DNA of 64,000 nucleotides from Ptychodera flava (lineage: Eukaryota > Hemichordata > Enteropneusta > Ptychoderidae): the NCBI RefSeq assembly GCF_041260155.1, contig NC_091941.1, positions 39,814,747-39,878,746 of the forward strand, given 5' to 3'. Both the position numbers and the translations under genes were made by a program. The notes below the pieces were generated by a model that was not told where the DNA came from, ran no database searches, and saw nothing but the letters and a program-made list of their open reading frames with translations. Shown here piece after piece: positions 47,050-59,646 of this stretch; within the stretch, counting starts at the first letter, position 1; each line of letters opens with the position of its first letter.

Positions 47050-47284
47050 TGTTGAGTAATAAAAGATTGATTGATTGATTGATGTACACTCTCCTCTACA
47101 CATACAATAAACATTAAAGTATAAAGAACAGCACACATTTTGGGCAATATACAAGTTCAGCCTCCAGCATTGTGTTGTCTTGTATGTTTTTTGTTTGTAT
47201 CATTTTATGTTATTGACCACAAATAATAAGAAATGTCAAAATCTTTATTGAAAACTTAAAATTGGTGGCAAAGTTTTGGTGTGA
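47050..47284. other. Short spacer with (ATTG)n
   Basis: A short ATTG/GATT repeat at ~47065-47083, then unique AT-rich sequence. Confidence 0.5.
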
Positions 47285-47640
47285 TATACCATGATATATT
47301 ATTTGAACATTGGTGGCGGTGTTTTGGGCTGTACCATGTACCATGATACAATATTTGTACATTGTGGCCATTGTTTTGGGCTGTACATGTACCATGATAC
47401 ATTATTTGTACATTGTGGCCATGTTTTGGGCTGTACATGTACCATGATACATTATTTGTACATTGTGGCCATGTTTTGGGCTGTACCATGTACCATGATA
47501 CATTATTTGTACATTGTGGCCATGTTTGGGGCTGTACATGTACAATGACACATTATTTGAACATTGGTGGCTGTGTTTTGGTCTGTACCATGATAGTACA
47601 TTGAGGGCCATGTTTTGGGTTGTACCCCAATACATAATAC
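47285..47640. repeat. ~50-bp minisatellite, about 7 copies
   Basis: Units carry ACCATGATACATTATTTGTA and CATTGTGGCCATGTTTTGGG, spaced 50-52 bp and degenerate at both edges. Confidence 0.85.
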
Positions 47641-48011
47641 TTGTACATTCAACCTTAGTCATACATTAATAGTGTATACTAACACATTTTTTAAATGTAC
47701 AACTACATTACAAAATATTAGTTTAAAAATCATGAAATTACAGTAAAAAGTTGGAGATAGTAAAGTTATAATAGCAGTTCTAACCATACCACAATTAAAT
47801 CAATTGTTTGTAATTACAGTGTTTATTTTTGTACCAAGTGAGTTTGATGAGTGGGTTTGAAGTCAGTCTTGTAAAAGCTGTTGAACTATTTCTACTATGC
47901 CTGCTACCGGTATTGCTTGCAGTTTGTGGACTACAGATAACATGCAGATATCACAGAGATCTTCTAAGTTCACATCAGTCAACAGTTACCAGTCATCAGC
48001 TCTGGTATCTT

Positions 48012-48160
48012 CCATCCTCTAAACATGCAGACTACAGTGACAGTCATAAACATGCAGACTACAGTGACAGTCATAAACATGCAGACTACAGTGACAGTCA
48101 TAAACATGCAGACTACAGTGACAGTCATAAACATGCAGACTACAGTGACAGTCATAAACA
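48012..48160. repeat. 27-bp minisatellite, five copies
   Basis: The unit is AAACATGCAGACTACAGTGA + CAGTCAT, nearly perfect. In one plus frame it reads as a nine-residue repeat (HADYSDSHK) but there is no sign of a gene. Confidence 0.9.
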
Positions 48161-48185
48161 AAGAACTGTGACCTGATATGCATCA

Positions 48186-48355
48186 ACCAGAATATTTGGC
48201 TGTAACTCATCTTACAGAATATTTGGCTGTAACTCATCTTACAGAATATTTGGCTGTAACTCATTTTACAGAATATTTGGCTGTAACTCATCTTACAGAA
48301 TATTTGGCTGTAACTCATCTTACAGAATATTTGGCTGTAACTCATCTTACAGCAT
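48186..48355. repeat. Second 27-bp minisatellite, six copies
   Basis: The unit is GAATATTTGGCTGTAACTCA + TCTTACA. It has the same 27-bp period as the neighbouring array but unrelated sequence. Confidence 0.9.
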
Positions 48356-48822
48356 ATTGCTGTACTATTGAAGTTTATTTGTACACAGTTTCAGGTAGAT
48401 CTAACTTGGAACTATCCTAATATTTGAGGCCAGACCTATCCTTGGGCTGACTTGTGACAAATTCAACCAATAAATGACATGACACATACGTACACATTGG
48501 ATAACAGCGTATTTAATACTTTTGTGAAAAGCTTGAATGAATGAAATAACCATAACATATGTCTGTAACAATAATCAAGGATGGCATATTATCTGACTTC
48601 CCATCCATATAACTGATCTGTAATTTTCACAATAGATAATTGACACAATGATTGGAGTCTCGGAAGATAAAAGCACAAATCACATTCTTGATTTCTTTTT
48701 TTGGTGTTATTGGCCAGAATCGAAGGAAATTAAAACTCCATGCAACAATCAACGATTAAATATAACTGTATGATGTAATGGACAAGGTTGTATGGTTGCT
48801 TTAACACTAAAACCTGTATGTG
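48356..48822. other. Downstream of DCAF5, probable 3' UTR
   Basis: No exon was recognised. Candidate minus-strand poly(A) words are ATTAAA at 48517-48512 and AATAAA at 48379-48374. Confidence 0.4.
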
Positions 48823-51800
48823 CTAGTCATCACTATCAGATGTATCTTCTTTACTTGGAGACGTTTTTCTGTAGTTCCTTTTTGATCTTGATTTATGATT
48901 TTTAAATCTACAGAAATATTCAACGATAGTATCATTTGAACTGCTCTCATTTGCAGATGTCATGGAAGTTACATTAGAAGTGTTTGCATCTGTAGCTGTA
49001 GATGTTCTACTTGCACTACTACACGATGGCTGATTTGTTGAATTACGATCAGTAAAGTCTCTTTCTTTGGTATTTGGTTGAGTAACAGGGTCACAGGATT
49101 CATATTGATCATTTGACGAAACCGATGTCTCTGCTTTCACTTGTTCCTTCTTTTCAAGGGATGTACTTGACTTTTGCTCTTTGACTTCAGTTTTGGTATT
49201 GCACTCAAGTGCTGAATAATTAACACTATCACATGTTTTTTTATGATGTTGCAGATTTGTATCACTTGAAGAAGTTGGTTCATTCGTAGACTCAGCACTG
49301 TTTGTGGATTGCTGAGAGACGGTGGCAGAGTTTTCAGTAGCTGGATCTTCATATCCTTCACCTTCCTCGTGATAAATTCTTTGTCTGAGAAGTTGAATAC
49401 TGCGCATTTGAGATGATGTGAGTCTATTCTGTGACATCACAATGTCAAGTTTTGCTGTAATGTCATCATCACTTGCATCATTGCTTTGATTTCTCTGAGC
49501 AAGTCTGTTCATCTTTTCCCTTAAGGCACGTCTGCAAGCTATCCTTTGTCTGAGACTGATAAGGTGGTTTAAGTCCAGTGATGGTGAACTCAATAGACTT
49601 CTTGAGTTACTGTTGTGATCATTGCTGCTGGAAGACCGTTGCTCACTTTGTGATGAAGTTCCTGGTTGATTCTCCATCTCAGTGTTATTATTTGACTGAT
49701 CACAATCACTTCTTCTGTTCCTTCTATTAGAGTCTGATGCTGTCCAAGTTCTCCTGGAAACTCTTGGCGGTGATGAAACTTCTGAAGATGAGTTGTCCAA
49801 TTGTGATTGTGACTGAGAACTTCTTCCACTGCCAGTGTTATTGTCCTGCCTCAGCTGCCTTCCATTAGCGTCAAAAATTCTCACAATCTCAGAAATGCTT
49901 TCATTATTGTTTTGGTTGTCTTCTTGAATATTTGAGATATTTGAAGAGTCGTCGCTGTCAGAGTCAGAGCTGCTATCTGAGCTAGTTTGTTCCCTTTCCA
50001 TCAAGTGTACATAGAAACCTTCCTCACTCAGCAAACTGTCATCAGAGTCACTGAGACTACTCCAACCTTCAACTTCCCTTTGCAACAACGAATCAAAAAA
50101 TGCAATCATTTGAGTGTCTTCTTGAGTGGACTGATGTGAATAATCATGAGATAACCCTTGACCACTGTTCAGAACCAGATCTATGTACTCTTCATGGGAA
50201 TACATATCTCTCTCTGTTTCATCTTGGTTTGAATTACTGCATGCGTCTCCGCTACTTCCTGGTAATCTGAAGGGACTCCATACCTGTGAATTACAACAAC
50301 AAAGATACAGTAGTGTTACATATGTACCACAGTTTATTTGCACTGGAGTGTGTGTGTACCAATTGTATTTGCACTGCAGTGCAAATACCGAAATCATTAT
50401 GCCATAACCTTATATTACTGAACATTTGTAACCTAAACTATTTTTGCTTGTTAACAACTAGTATCATATAAGCCAATTGAAAATGGTCTTCTGCATTCCG
50501 CTCTGCAAGCTGTACTACTTCAAAAGAGAAACATACCTCAACATGGAAGATTTCAAAGAGGCTAGCTATGACAAAGCTTATTGTGTGATTTTTAATCAAA
50601 GAGAGAATTTTGACCAAAGAGAGAATTTTGACATGGGGCAGATAATGATGATTTTTTTCTCAGTCTACCAAGAGATCAGGAAAACAAGTGAAAGCTTCCC
50701 TTTTTGTAGATAAGTAATATTAGTTTGGGATGTGTTTTGATCACTTTTCTTACCTTGATGATTTTTTCAACACCAGATGAAGCTATCATATGATTACTTG
50801 GATTAAATCGTACTTGGTTTACAATTGAACGATGTCCTTTCAAGACCATGTGTGCTTCACTCACCCAGGGAACTAAGTAAGAACAAGGACAAGCAAATAT
50901 AGGCTTTCATGAAGGCATGACAAAACTGCTTTGTCACAGTGATATTTTTCACTCACTGCTATCATGTTAACTGTTCATTGATCTTGTCAATCTTTACTTA
51001 CAACTAGGAAAACATACCAAAACACAGTCTTACATAAAAATGTACATTGCCCTTGAGACATGCATTTGAAATAGCAACATCTCAATGACATGATAAAACA
51101 CAATGATTAAAACGACTTCGTAGAGTTGATATGACATTTCACATACATTGTGTGAAATCTGCAAAAGCTAAGATATGAAAAGCACAAAGTTATGCTGGCA
51201 AAAAGTCTATTATGTAGTACAGGCCATTTAACTCCTTTGATTATTCAAGTAAAGTGGTTTATACATTTTCCAGATGCACACATACATTTTATTAATCTGA
51301 CATAGTAATTCTGAACAAATGTGTCTAACTAATGCACTTCAACAGAAAATTCAACAGTACAAAATGTATACAAATGAATTAACAAATTGAATCTTTTACC
51401 TACTGTTGTCAATCATTTCACTCTTTCTAATATGTTAGTAGTAGTTAACAGTCCAATTATTCTGGGTCACAAATATTGACACATGATTACCCAGACAACT
51501 GTCTGACATGTTTTCTTAGAGACATGATAAGCATGGTTAGATTCTTGTTCATTTTCTGACATTAGCTAGTAATACTGGCAATCCAGATTTTGTTTTGTAA
51601 CCTCCATTTATCCCTTTGTAAGTTTGATGCAGACTCTTTTAAGAGGAAAATTTAAGAATCTTAAATTTGGGACAAAATGGTGAATTTAAATTATTTAGTG
51701 CCCCTTGTTGCAATTTGAAGCATACTGATTTGGGAATTTACAGTGCAAAACGACCATTAAAACATAACAGTAAAACCATCAATGCTTTCCTGATACAAAA

Positions 51801-54800
51801 CAGCACTTGAACATATACTGTTGATAGTAAAACTATAGTTGAATTGAGAAATGAGGAGTGCAAAAAGGTCACATACTTTCTCGTGTTTCATCAGGAATTT
51901 TCCAGACGTAAAGACTAAAATCATCAGAACCAGAAAGAGCATACTGAAAAATAAACAAAAGATAATTCATTTTGATTGAAGTTGACTGGACAAGCATACT
52001 GCACATTCATAAACTAATGCATTTCATTTCACTATGTCAATCTATGCATACAATTCAACACATGTGTTAGTTTCCATAGCGCCCAGTTCTTATGACTTTT
52101 CTTTCATTGACCCATCTTCAGAAATTTTTGAAACATTATTTCTTGTTTTGATATTTGATATTAATAACATCATTTATGCAACATATAATGAAGTCTCATT
52201 ACAGTCATTTGCATTAGATAGGTCTTAAAATTTTCATTGTTGGATTTCTATGGATTTACCAGCACATACTTCTGAGTAAATATAACATTTTTTTAACAGT
52301 AAGAATAACACATATATGTGTTTTCAGATAACTAGGTATGGTCACTAGTTTTGCAATAGGACTGAGGATAACAGTGTCAGCATTTACCTGGTCTCTGTCT
52401 CCTCCAAAACAGCAGCTCTTCATTGTACAGGAGTTATAATATCCAGAATGGTCAAATTGAAGCAAGGGAGTTTTACTTTGTATGTCAAACAGAACTGGTG
52501 GTAAACGTCTTCTCAGTGCCAGTAATCGATCACCTCTGTTGTTGAATTTAACACTCATTGCACTTTGCTGAGATAAGCTGCCACCATAACGCATTAAACA
52601 GCTGAATATGAAAAAGTTATACAAGCAAATTTTAGTTCACATCTTTGTTTGATACATGTAAAAAAACTACTTACTTTTCATCACTGAAATGCAGTGTCAA
52701 AATTGATACTAGAGTTGATAAATTCTTATCCGGTGTTTCAGATCATTAAATCATGGAAGTAATGATTTTAGGTTTGTTGAAGATGCACCACTGTGTGCAC
52801 TATGTTGGCTGTTGCCAATAGAAATTGGAATAGATTTTGTCAGCTTTCTGCCATACTTAGTTCCTGTCTCTTGCACTTGGCTCTCTTGATATTTGATGTT
52901 TATCGGTCTCATCACAACATTGGTGATAACAAACAACAATTTTGGACAACCCTTTTCACCTACCAGTACTATTGCATATTTCATAGAAATGTCAGTCTTA
53001 TAACAAAATGTAAGTTTTGCATATCAATAATAGACCTTAGATGTTATTAGCAATCATCAACCTTAACAATCACCAAATCTTCCTGTAACTTTATATATCT
53101 CACCTGACAAAATGACCTTGTGACAAGCTGATGACTGTTATTAAGTTTATATCTGTATCTTCAACTGCATGTCATTAATGTTATGGTTAAAGCACCGTCA
53201 ACAACTCTATAATGATGTCAAACTAGCCATTTGGAAACTTGCTACCCTACTCTAGTTGATAATTATCTTTGTAAGACTTGCTGACTAAACTAGTCTACTT
53301 AAAATTTGGCCACCTTTGTGCGTACCAGTTTTTCACTTAAAATTCCCAGCAATTTTTAAAATTATATTACATATGTTCATAACATGACTTCCAGTTTGTA
53401 AATATTGGTAGCTACTGCAGATGGCCATGAGAGTTCAATGCATACCTTCTTGGTGCTCTAATATCCCATAGACCGACACCTTCACTTGAATTGGCAGTTG
53501 CCATTAATCTTGGTTCAACAGGATTATAAACAACAGCATGGAACGGTGATGTGTAGTTGGCCAATAAAAAAGGTTCTGAAAAAGAGTGTGAAATTGTAGA
53601 GCTTCATTGATGAGTCCTAACTTTTAACTATCTGTTCAATGTCATTATGCAATAGCTATTGACAGGAACACAATGTTACTGGTAGGTATTGTACGATGAA
53701 TAATTTGTATCAAAATATATTAAACCTGACACTCTTTTAAACATGAATCACTTTTGTACTATTAAAATATTTTGTGAATAAGAGATGTTTGTAGTTCCTT
53801 ACACACTGAATGTCTATTTCATTCTACATTACAAGTTACAACTATAAGCTAAGACAGAAACTAATCCTTCATAATCATCATCATCTTCAAGGTAATTGTC
53901 ATCATCTATACAAAATGTGATTTGTGAAACATACTTTCATGAGACAGTTGGAAAAAGTTACATTCAAAACATATTTTCATGTTATGCTGTTAAAAGGTGA
54001 TAAATTTGTCATACGCATATTTCTGACCTCTACCTAAACAACAGTTTACAAAAAATACAAAATCAATAGAGTTTCCACAATGCATAAACTACAATTGACG
54101 ACTAGAGAAGTGACTTGTGCTTGGTGTTCCATCGGTAACACTACCTTGTCAACTACATTCTCTGATGTCAGATATTGAAACTAAATTTACCTTGTCCACT
54201 CCGTTCTCTGATGTCCCATATTAAAACTCTTCCATCATCACAGGCACTTGCATACACATTATCATTAGTTGGATCAACAGATAAACCATAGACTGTATCC
54301 TCATGCAGGAATACATCCAAAGTCTCACCTCTGAAAAGTGACAAGATAAAAGATAAATGCAATTCTGGGTCACACACCCTCCCTACTCAATCTACTCAAA
54401 CTACAGATACAATGCACTTCTGTAAGCCTCTGCAGACAATACATGGAAACCGATATTCTGTCATAATTTAAGACTTTTTTTCAGAATACAGGGAGAGAGA
54501 GAGAGAGAGACGGAGGTACATACAAATGTACATAGTACATACATATACTATAGGGTTATTCACAAAATACGGCCCTGTATGGACGAGGGCTCAGTGAGTG
54601 ACGTATTGGATGAGCCGAAGGCGAGTCCAATACGTCACTCACTAGGCCCGAGTCCATACAGGGCCGTATTTTGTGAATAACCCTATTATTATACACCTCC
54701 CTCCATTAATCGTCCGTATAAACTAATTCTATGGTAAATTTTGAGGGATGCGGCACGCGCGATATGAGTGGAACGCGCGCGATTGTTGAAATAAAATTGC

Positions 54801-57545
54801 TACAAACCCTACGGGGGACGCGTCGCGCGTCTCCAGTATTCGGGACTCCGCTTACTATACAAAATACGGAAAGTTATTGGACGGTCAAACTCCCATAGGT
54901 TACGGCAGTAGGTGTATAATAATGTATTTATACCGGTATATAGACAGATTGACAGATACATACATATAGACAAATATAGACATACTGTACAAACATCGAT
55001 GCCTAAGTTCATACATACAAAGGTAGACATATAAACAGACATATACCTATGGACATATATGTAGGAAAACATAGATACGGACAGATGAATACAGACTGTA
55101 CATACTAGCATGCATGGATGCATACCTACCTACATAGATGCATACAGTGTTTCATCCAGGATGGCATCAACAGGGGGATTTTCCCCTTTACCAGAAAATT
55201 TAGGGGGGATTTCACCAGTTCATGTGTTTTACTTGTATCTCTAAGGTGTGACTGCCAACATTTCATGGGGGCTGGCCCCCCCCTCGACAAATTACTATGG
55301 GGTGCCAACATGTCAACAGAGGGGGAATCCCCATCCCCCTCTCTAGATGAAACACTGTGCATACAGACAGACACATGATTTTTACTCCTAGGCTTCCATT
55401 GTCATACCGGTATAATTATGACAAAACTGGAGCTAATAAACTGCCAAACAGTTTTACCCATGTTAAACTTTCAGAGAATTTGAACAATGCAGAATGATAC
55501 AGTCCATTTAAATTTGATTTGATATACGAGTCAAAGTCACATAACTACAGATACATTTGTCTTTGAAACTGCTATTCCCCACACTTGTAAAGTCAAAGGT
55601 TGTTGACCTCGCACAAAACAGACTTTAATAGATACTTTGAAATTGATCCTGAAAGCACCTGATTGAGTTAATACCGTAAACTATTTGGGAAACACTGATC
55701 TCTTTTAACAAGACCTACAATATTGGTACAAACTTCCATGATGATGTGACCAGTGATTCCTAGTGATTTTCACCATAGGGGTTTGGAATTTTGGAATTTA
55801 CAAGTAAAATCATTACAAATTTTTACCTTTCAATGTCATGTACTATGACTTGTTCATCATTTCCTGCTGAGAATATCTTCTTGTTGCTGCCATCAAATGC
55901 TAGACAGAAAATATTGGAGTGATGTTCGCCCTTCATCACTGTTGGTTGGCTGAAATTTGATGTTGCCTGTTGAACATTCCACACCAGTACTCTCTTATCA
56001 TCTCCACCTGAAAATAAACAGGACTGATAGTAGTATAAAGTGTTTTTACAGTTTACCATGACCTTTTCAATAGCAGTGACAAGAATGAAAAGGAATGGTT
56101 CTCTGCATTCAAAACTCTTTGAAATAGCCACATAGCCTTGACTTTACTATGAACTCCAGACACATTTAATGTAAGTTATTCATTTTAACCTGCTACGGTT
56201 AATTCATTAAATATTTGCATAAAATAAAGAAACCCTGAAGATCCACATGATCAATGCTGCAAAAAACACAAACACTGACAACATCAGGTCTATGGTGAGA
56301 CACTTCACCACCATTAAGCATATTCCTTGAAATCAGCCTCTGCTAGTTTCTTCTTTGCTTCTGTATATTTTTCGGGATTGGTATTTTTCAATTTATGATC
56401 TTAATATCCTGAATGGTTGGACACATTCACATAGCTTAGTGTAAGCACACCCTCCTAAGACCACTCATGGAGAGGTGGGAATTTTCTTACAGGTCTCTGG
56501 TTTAGGAGTTACGAAACTTATGTGCTCATTTAAACTTTTTCTTGTCATTACACATAGTGCTCAATTGTTTCAATGTTTATAAACTCTGTAAGTTTCAGAC
56601 CTGTATATTTGCTTTCGACTTAAAAAATGGTCATTATGGGCATTCAGTAGATTATTATGCTTCATCAATTTCATATTCATATGAAACACGCTTAGCTACG
56701 GGCAACAATTTTGTTATTCAAAAGGTAAATTTAAGATTAACTGAAAATAACATATATTATTCCATTATAAAAACAATGTAATATAGTTTGCCATCTTTTT
56801 CAAGACGTACATTTTAAATTTCAACAGCGAGGTGACAATGACGTCCAATGACGATAAAATCTTTACAATCAAGAAATTTATTTAAAACTTCACTTAAAAA
56901 TTTTCTTTTGAACTCGGAACAGTGAATCTCTGTATTTTTTGGTTTTATATGTGATGTTACCTCGCTGTTGAAATTTAAAATGTACGTCTTGAAAATGATG
57001 GCAAACTATATTACTTTGATTTCATAATTTGTATGAATTCAGGGCCAGGGACTTGATTAGTTCCACTAGAACTACTTCCCAGGTCCCCACCAGTAATGTT
57101 GACACATTTTTTCTGGTGAAATAAATCATTATCATTATCATTATCATTAAACTTTACTCTTGCATCATCATTAAACCTTTGTGAAAATTTTCTCACCAAC
57201 ACAGGTAGACAAAAAATGCAAGCTCCTGATTATTCAAATATGGGTATTACATGAAGTTAGTTGAGCATTAGACACTTGGTGAAACTGGCAGTAAAAACGT
57301 TTGTTCTGCTGAAAATTTGCAGTTTGATAAATACCTGAAGCAAGAAGTTCTCCTCCGTGATTGCTAAACTCGATAGCATTGACACATCCATAGTGACCTA
57401 TCAAGTCTTTCCTATGGAGATTTTCACATTGTGAAAATACTTTACTAGTCATCTGCCAAGGTGCTGTAGCATGACTTGATTCTTGTCTCTGATATAAATA
57501 CTTCAGAATAGATCTGTGCTGTGATTTCTTCCTGCATGGAAGCAT
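48823..57545 (-). CDS. DCAF5: DDB1- and CUL4-associated factor 5, WD40 protein
   Basis: Eight minus-strand coding exons join in phase to 840 residues (human DCAF5 is 942): 57335-57545, 55827-56007, 54191-54330, 53446-53575, 52388-52601, 51877-51943, 50754-50872 and 48823-50283. All junctions are GT-AG. WD40 repeats span ~48-354 (KDLIGHYGCVNAIEFSNHGG, GEHHSNIFCLAFD, GNDEQVIVHD, LKGHRSIVNQVRFNP, SSGVEKIIK). Two WDxR motifs, WDIR at 168-171 and 214-217, are the DWD boxes by which DCAFs bind DDB1, so it should act as a substrate receptor of the CUL4 ubiquitin ligase. After the propeller comes a conserved block (SHEEYIDLVLNSGQGLSHDY, then QMIAFFDSLLQREVEGWSS) and a long Ser/Asn/Asp-rich, probably disordered tail in one 1461-bp exon. 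The ATG at 57545 is the first after an in-frame stop. It lies on the same strand as DPF. Confidence 0.95.
54491..54510. repeat. (GA)n microsatellite
   Basis: A short GA run in DCAF5 intron 2. Confidence 0.8.
54549..54924 (-). mobile_element. Composite TIR plus palindrome element, copy B
   Basis: The palindrome (54551-54685; arms AGGGTTATTCACAAAATACG / CGTATTTTGTGAATAACCCT, inner arms GTGACGTATTGGA / TCCAATACGTCAC) is followed by a segment bounded by TTATTATACACCT and AGGTGTATAATAATG. Same layout as 1736-2370, reversed. The interior is GC-rich with GCGCGC words, unlike its surroundings. DCAF5 intron 2. Confidence 0.75.
55145..55357. mobile_element. 213-bp TIR element with TGCATA duplication
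   Basis: The ends CAGTGTTTCATC and GATGAAACACTG are perfect inverted copies. TGCATA flanks both sides (55139-55144, 55358-55363). The interior has GGGGGATTTTCCCC and CCAACATGTCAACAGAGG blocks that recur at ~4420-4482. A hAT-like terminus, but the duplication seen is 6 rather than 8 bp. DCAF5 intron 2. Confidence 0.75.
56778..57014. repeat. Foldback MITE, ~59-bp arms
   Basis: The arms 56778-56837 and about 56955-57014 are inverted copies (GTAATATAGTTTGCCATC... and the complement), including CAAGACGTACATTTTAAATT and CAACAGCGAGGT. DCAF5 intron 1. Confidence 0.8.
57125..57149. repeat. (TTATCA)n microsatellite
   Basis: Four short units in DCAF5 intron 1. Confidence 0.8.
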
Positions 57546-59097
57546 GGTATATGACGTTGTGTAGCCAGTCTATAACAGCTGGTGATGTGGTACTATACCT
57601 TTGTGTTTTCTTGAGTTCTGAAAAAAAAACCGGAGAGTTATGGGATAGTCAAAAACCTTTTTTTTCCGTTTGCTTAAATCTCATACAAATGAATTTCTCT
57701 ATTAAGTAAGTATTTCATACGAAACCATCTTTCCCTTCTACATTGATTCTATTCTATTGAAAATTTGCTTTGGATATAAGCTAAATATAAAATTAGTAGT
57801 AAATGCTAAATGCATACTACATATTATATCTTTGCAGAAGTAGTGTGTAGACACACTGTCCTAAGCTAAATGCTAAGTAGAGTACTTAGTTACCAGAAGA
57901 CCTAAACTGTTAGATTGTCTGTAATTTTGAAGATTGATGTTGTACTAGCTTTTCTGCACCTGCTTCCGTTACTTGATGTAAGATTAGTTCATATTCATTA
58001 AGGCCCCAATAGTTGGAAATTTTATGCATTATTTTCATGATTTATTTTCAAACCAAAGTTGGTTCGTGTAAATGTTCTAAATAAAGGGCATGTATAGAAG
58101 TATCACTGTTCGTTGATTTGGACCATGCGTACATGTTTCAACAGGCTGAATAATAAACGGGTGCCGCACTCATAAAATGGCACCCTCATGGACAAGTACG
58201 AAAAACAGTGTTTCCTGCACGTACACATGGTGATCATACCAGAAACAAGCATGAAGCCATATATTTGAATGCACACAATACACGATGGCTAACATTTTGC
58301 TGTTGTAATCTTTATTGTCTCTGTCATATGATTAGTTTTTGAAAATGGCGGAAAATCTAAAATGATGTTAAACGTTTGAATTTACATGTCATTTTCGGCC
58401 CTTATGACAGTATTATACACTTTTTCAGTCTTTAATGGGTCTTATTCAAAGAAAACTCTTGGAAAACTCGGGATATTTTGAGATCCTTTTATTGCAGATT
58501 TACAGCTATTGGGGCTTTAAAGGCGGAGCCTCCCTTTAAAAGGACGCAAAGCTATGGCGGCGTTCATTGTGTTAGTGGACACCAAACAGGCAACACAAGG
58601 GCACACGCTCCAGAAAATGCTACTTTTTAGTTTTCCCCGGCCGCAAAAACACAGACAGACTGCCAAGCAGTCAGGGCGAAGTTGCTGCCGATCGAACTCT
58701 GTGATTATATTCAAAGTCTAATGCGACTGGAAGACAATTTTTTAGGAAATTCGAGCGTTTGTGGTGGGGAATCAATGACCGTTGGTAATTTGAACGACTG
58801 TCAATCAAACGCTTGTATAAACTCTGTTTGCAGGATTAGCAAAAGGTGACAAAAGGTTGAGATCAGTTTGTGTAATTAATGTTATAGAAATCAAACATCG
58901 TACTGGCCAAGAGTTTGACTGTGAGGAGAACTCCACTAATGCGAGAACCTGGGATTGAAAAGTGCGGCTTTAACACAAACACTATACTACAAGACTCAAG
59001 TCAGATGTTTTGACAACATATACATTTAACAATATAAGCTGCTATCAATAGCAAAGAAATATCTTGGCTGCCATCATATTGCACGTATGCAATACCA
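57546..59097. other. Upstream of DCAF5
   Basis: No coding exon was recognised. AAAATGGCGGAAAA (58340-58353) and CTATGGCGGCGTTC (58552-58565) are YY1-like GC-richer words that could mark a promoter or 5' UTR exon of DCAF5. Not proven. Confidence 0.4.
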
Positions 59098-59646
59098 GAA
59101 TAATATAAGGTTATTCCCAAAATACCGGGATTTATGTCCTCGTACACCGTACGCTTCGGTATTGTCCTCGACGCTACGCATCTCGGACAATACCTCCGCC
59201 GCACAATGTACTCGGACATAAATCCCGGTATTTTGGGAATAACCTTATTATTACACACCTTTTTGGTCCAATTTTACCCGAAAAAGTCAAAATTAAAGAG
59301 TTATTCGGATGCCCGTCCCGCACTGCACTAAGCGATCGCAAGCAAACTGAGAACGCGTTCAGCGCATCCGCTAAGGTTCTTGATCCACAGGTTTTTGATT
59401 CACCACTACTAACGTTGTGAAGTACTGAATGTTTAGAAGTATATTTTTTGTTAAAAACTTAAAATCATCTCTCCTTTTTCCCCACGCTGATGTAAAGGTG
59501 TTTTGAGGTCAAAGGTCAAATAGTATCCAATAACACCAAAAGTTATTGTACTCCGCATCAAAGTTATTGGACTCCGTGTCCTCTTGATACCGAAATTTAC
59601 GGTACGGCAAAACTCCATAGATCACCGACGCAGGTGTATAATAATG
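59098..59646 (-). mobile_element. Composite TIR plus palindrome element, copy C
   Basis: The palindrome 59107-59249 (AAGGTTATTCCCAAAATACC and complement, loop TCGACGCTACGCATCTC) is joined to a segment running from TATTATTACACACCT to AGGTGTATAATAATG (59646). It is the reverse of copy A at 1736-2370 and shares long stretches with it (for example TTTGAGGTCAAAGGTCAAAT and GTTATTGTACTCCGCATCAA). Confidence 0.8.

Noticed and set aside
47829-48176. ORF with hydrophobic start and nine-residue repeats
   Set aside because: It begins at a non-ATG codon, its repeats are the 27-bp minisatellite, and there are no splice or promoter signs.
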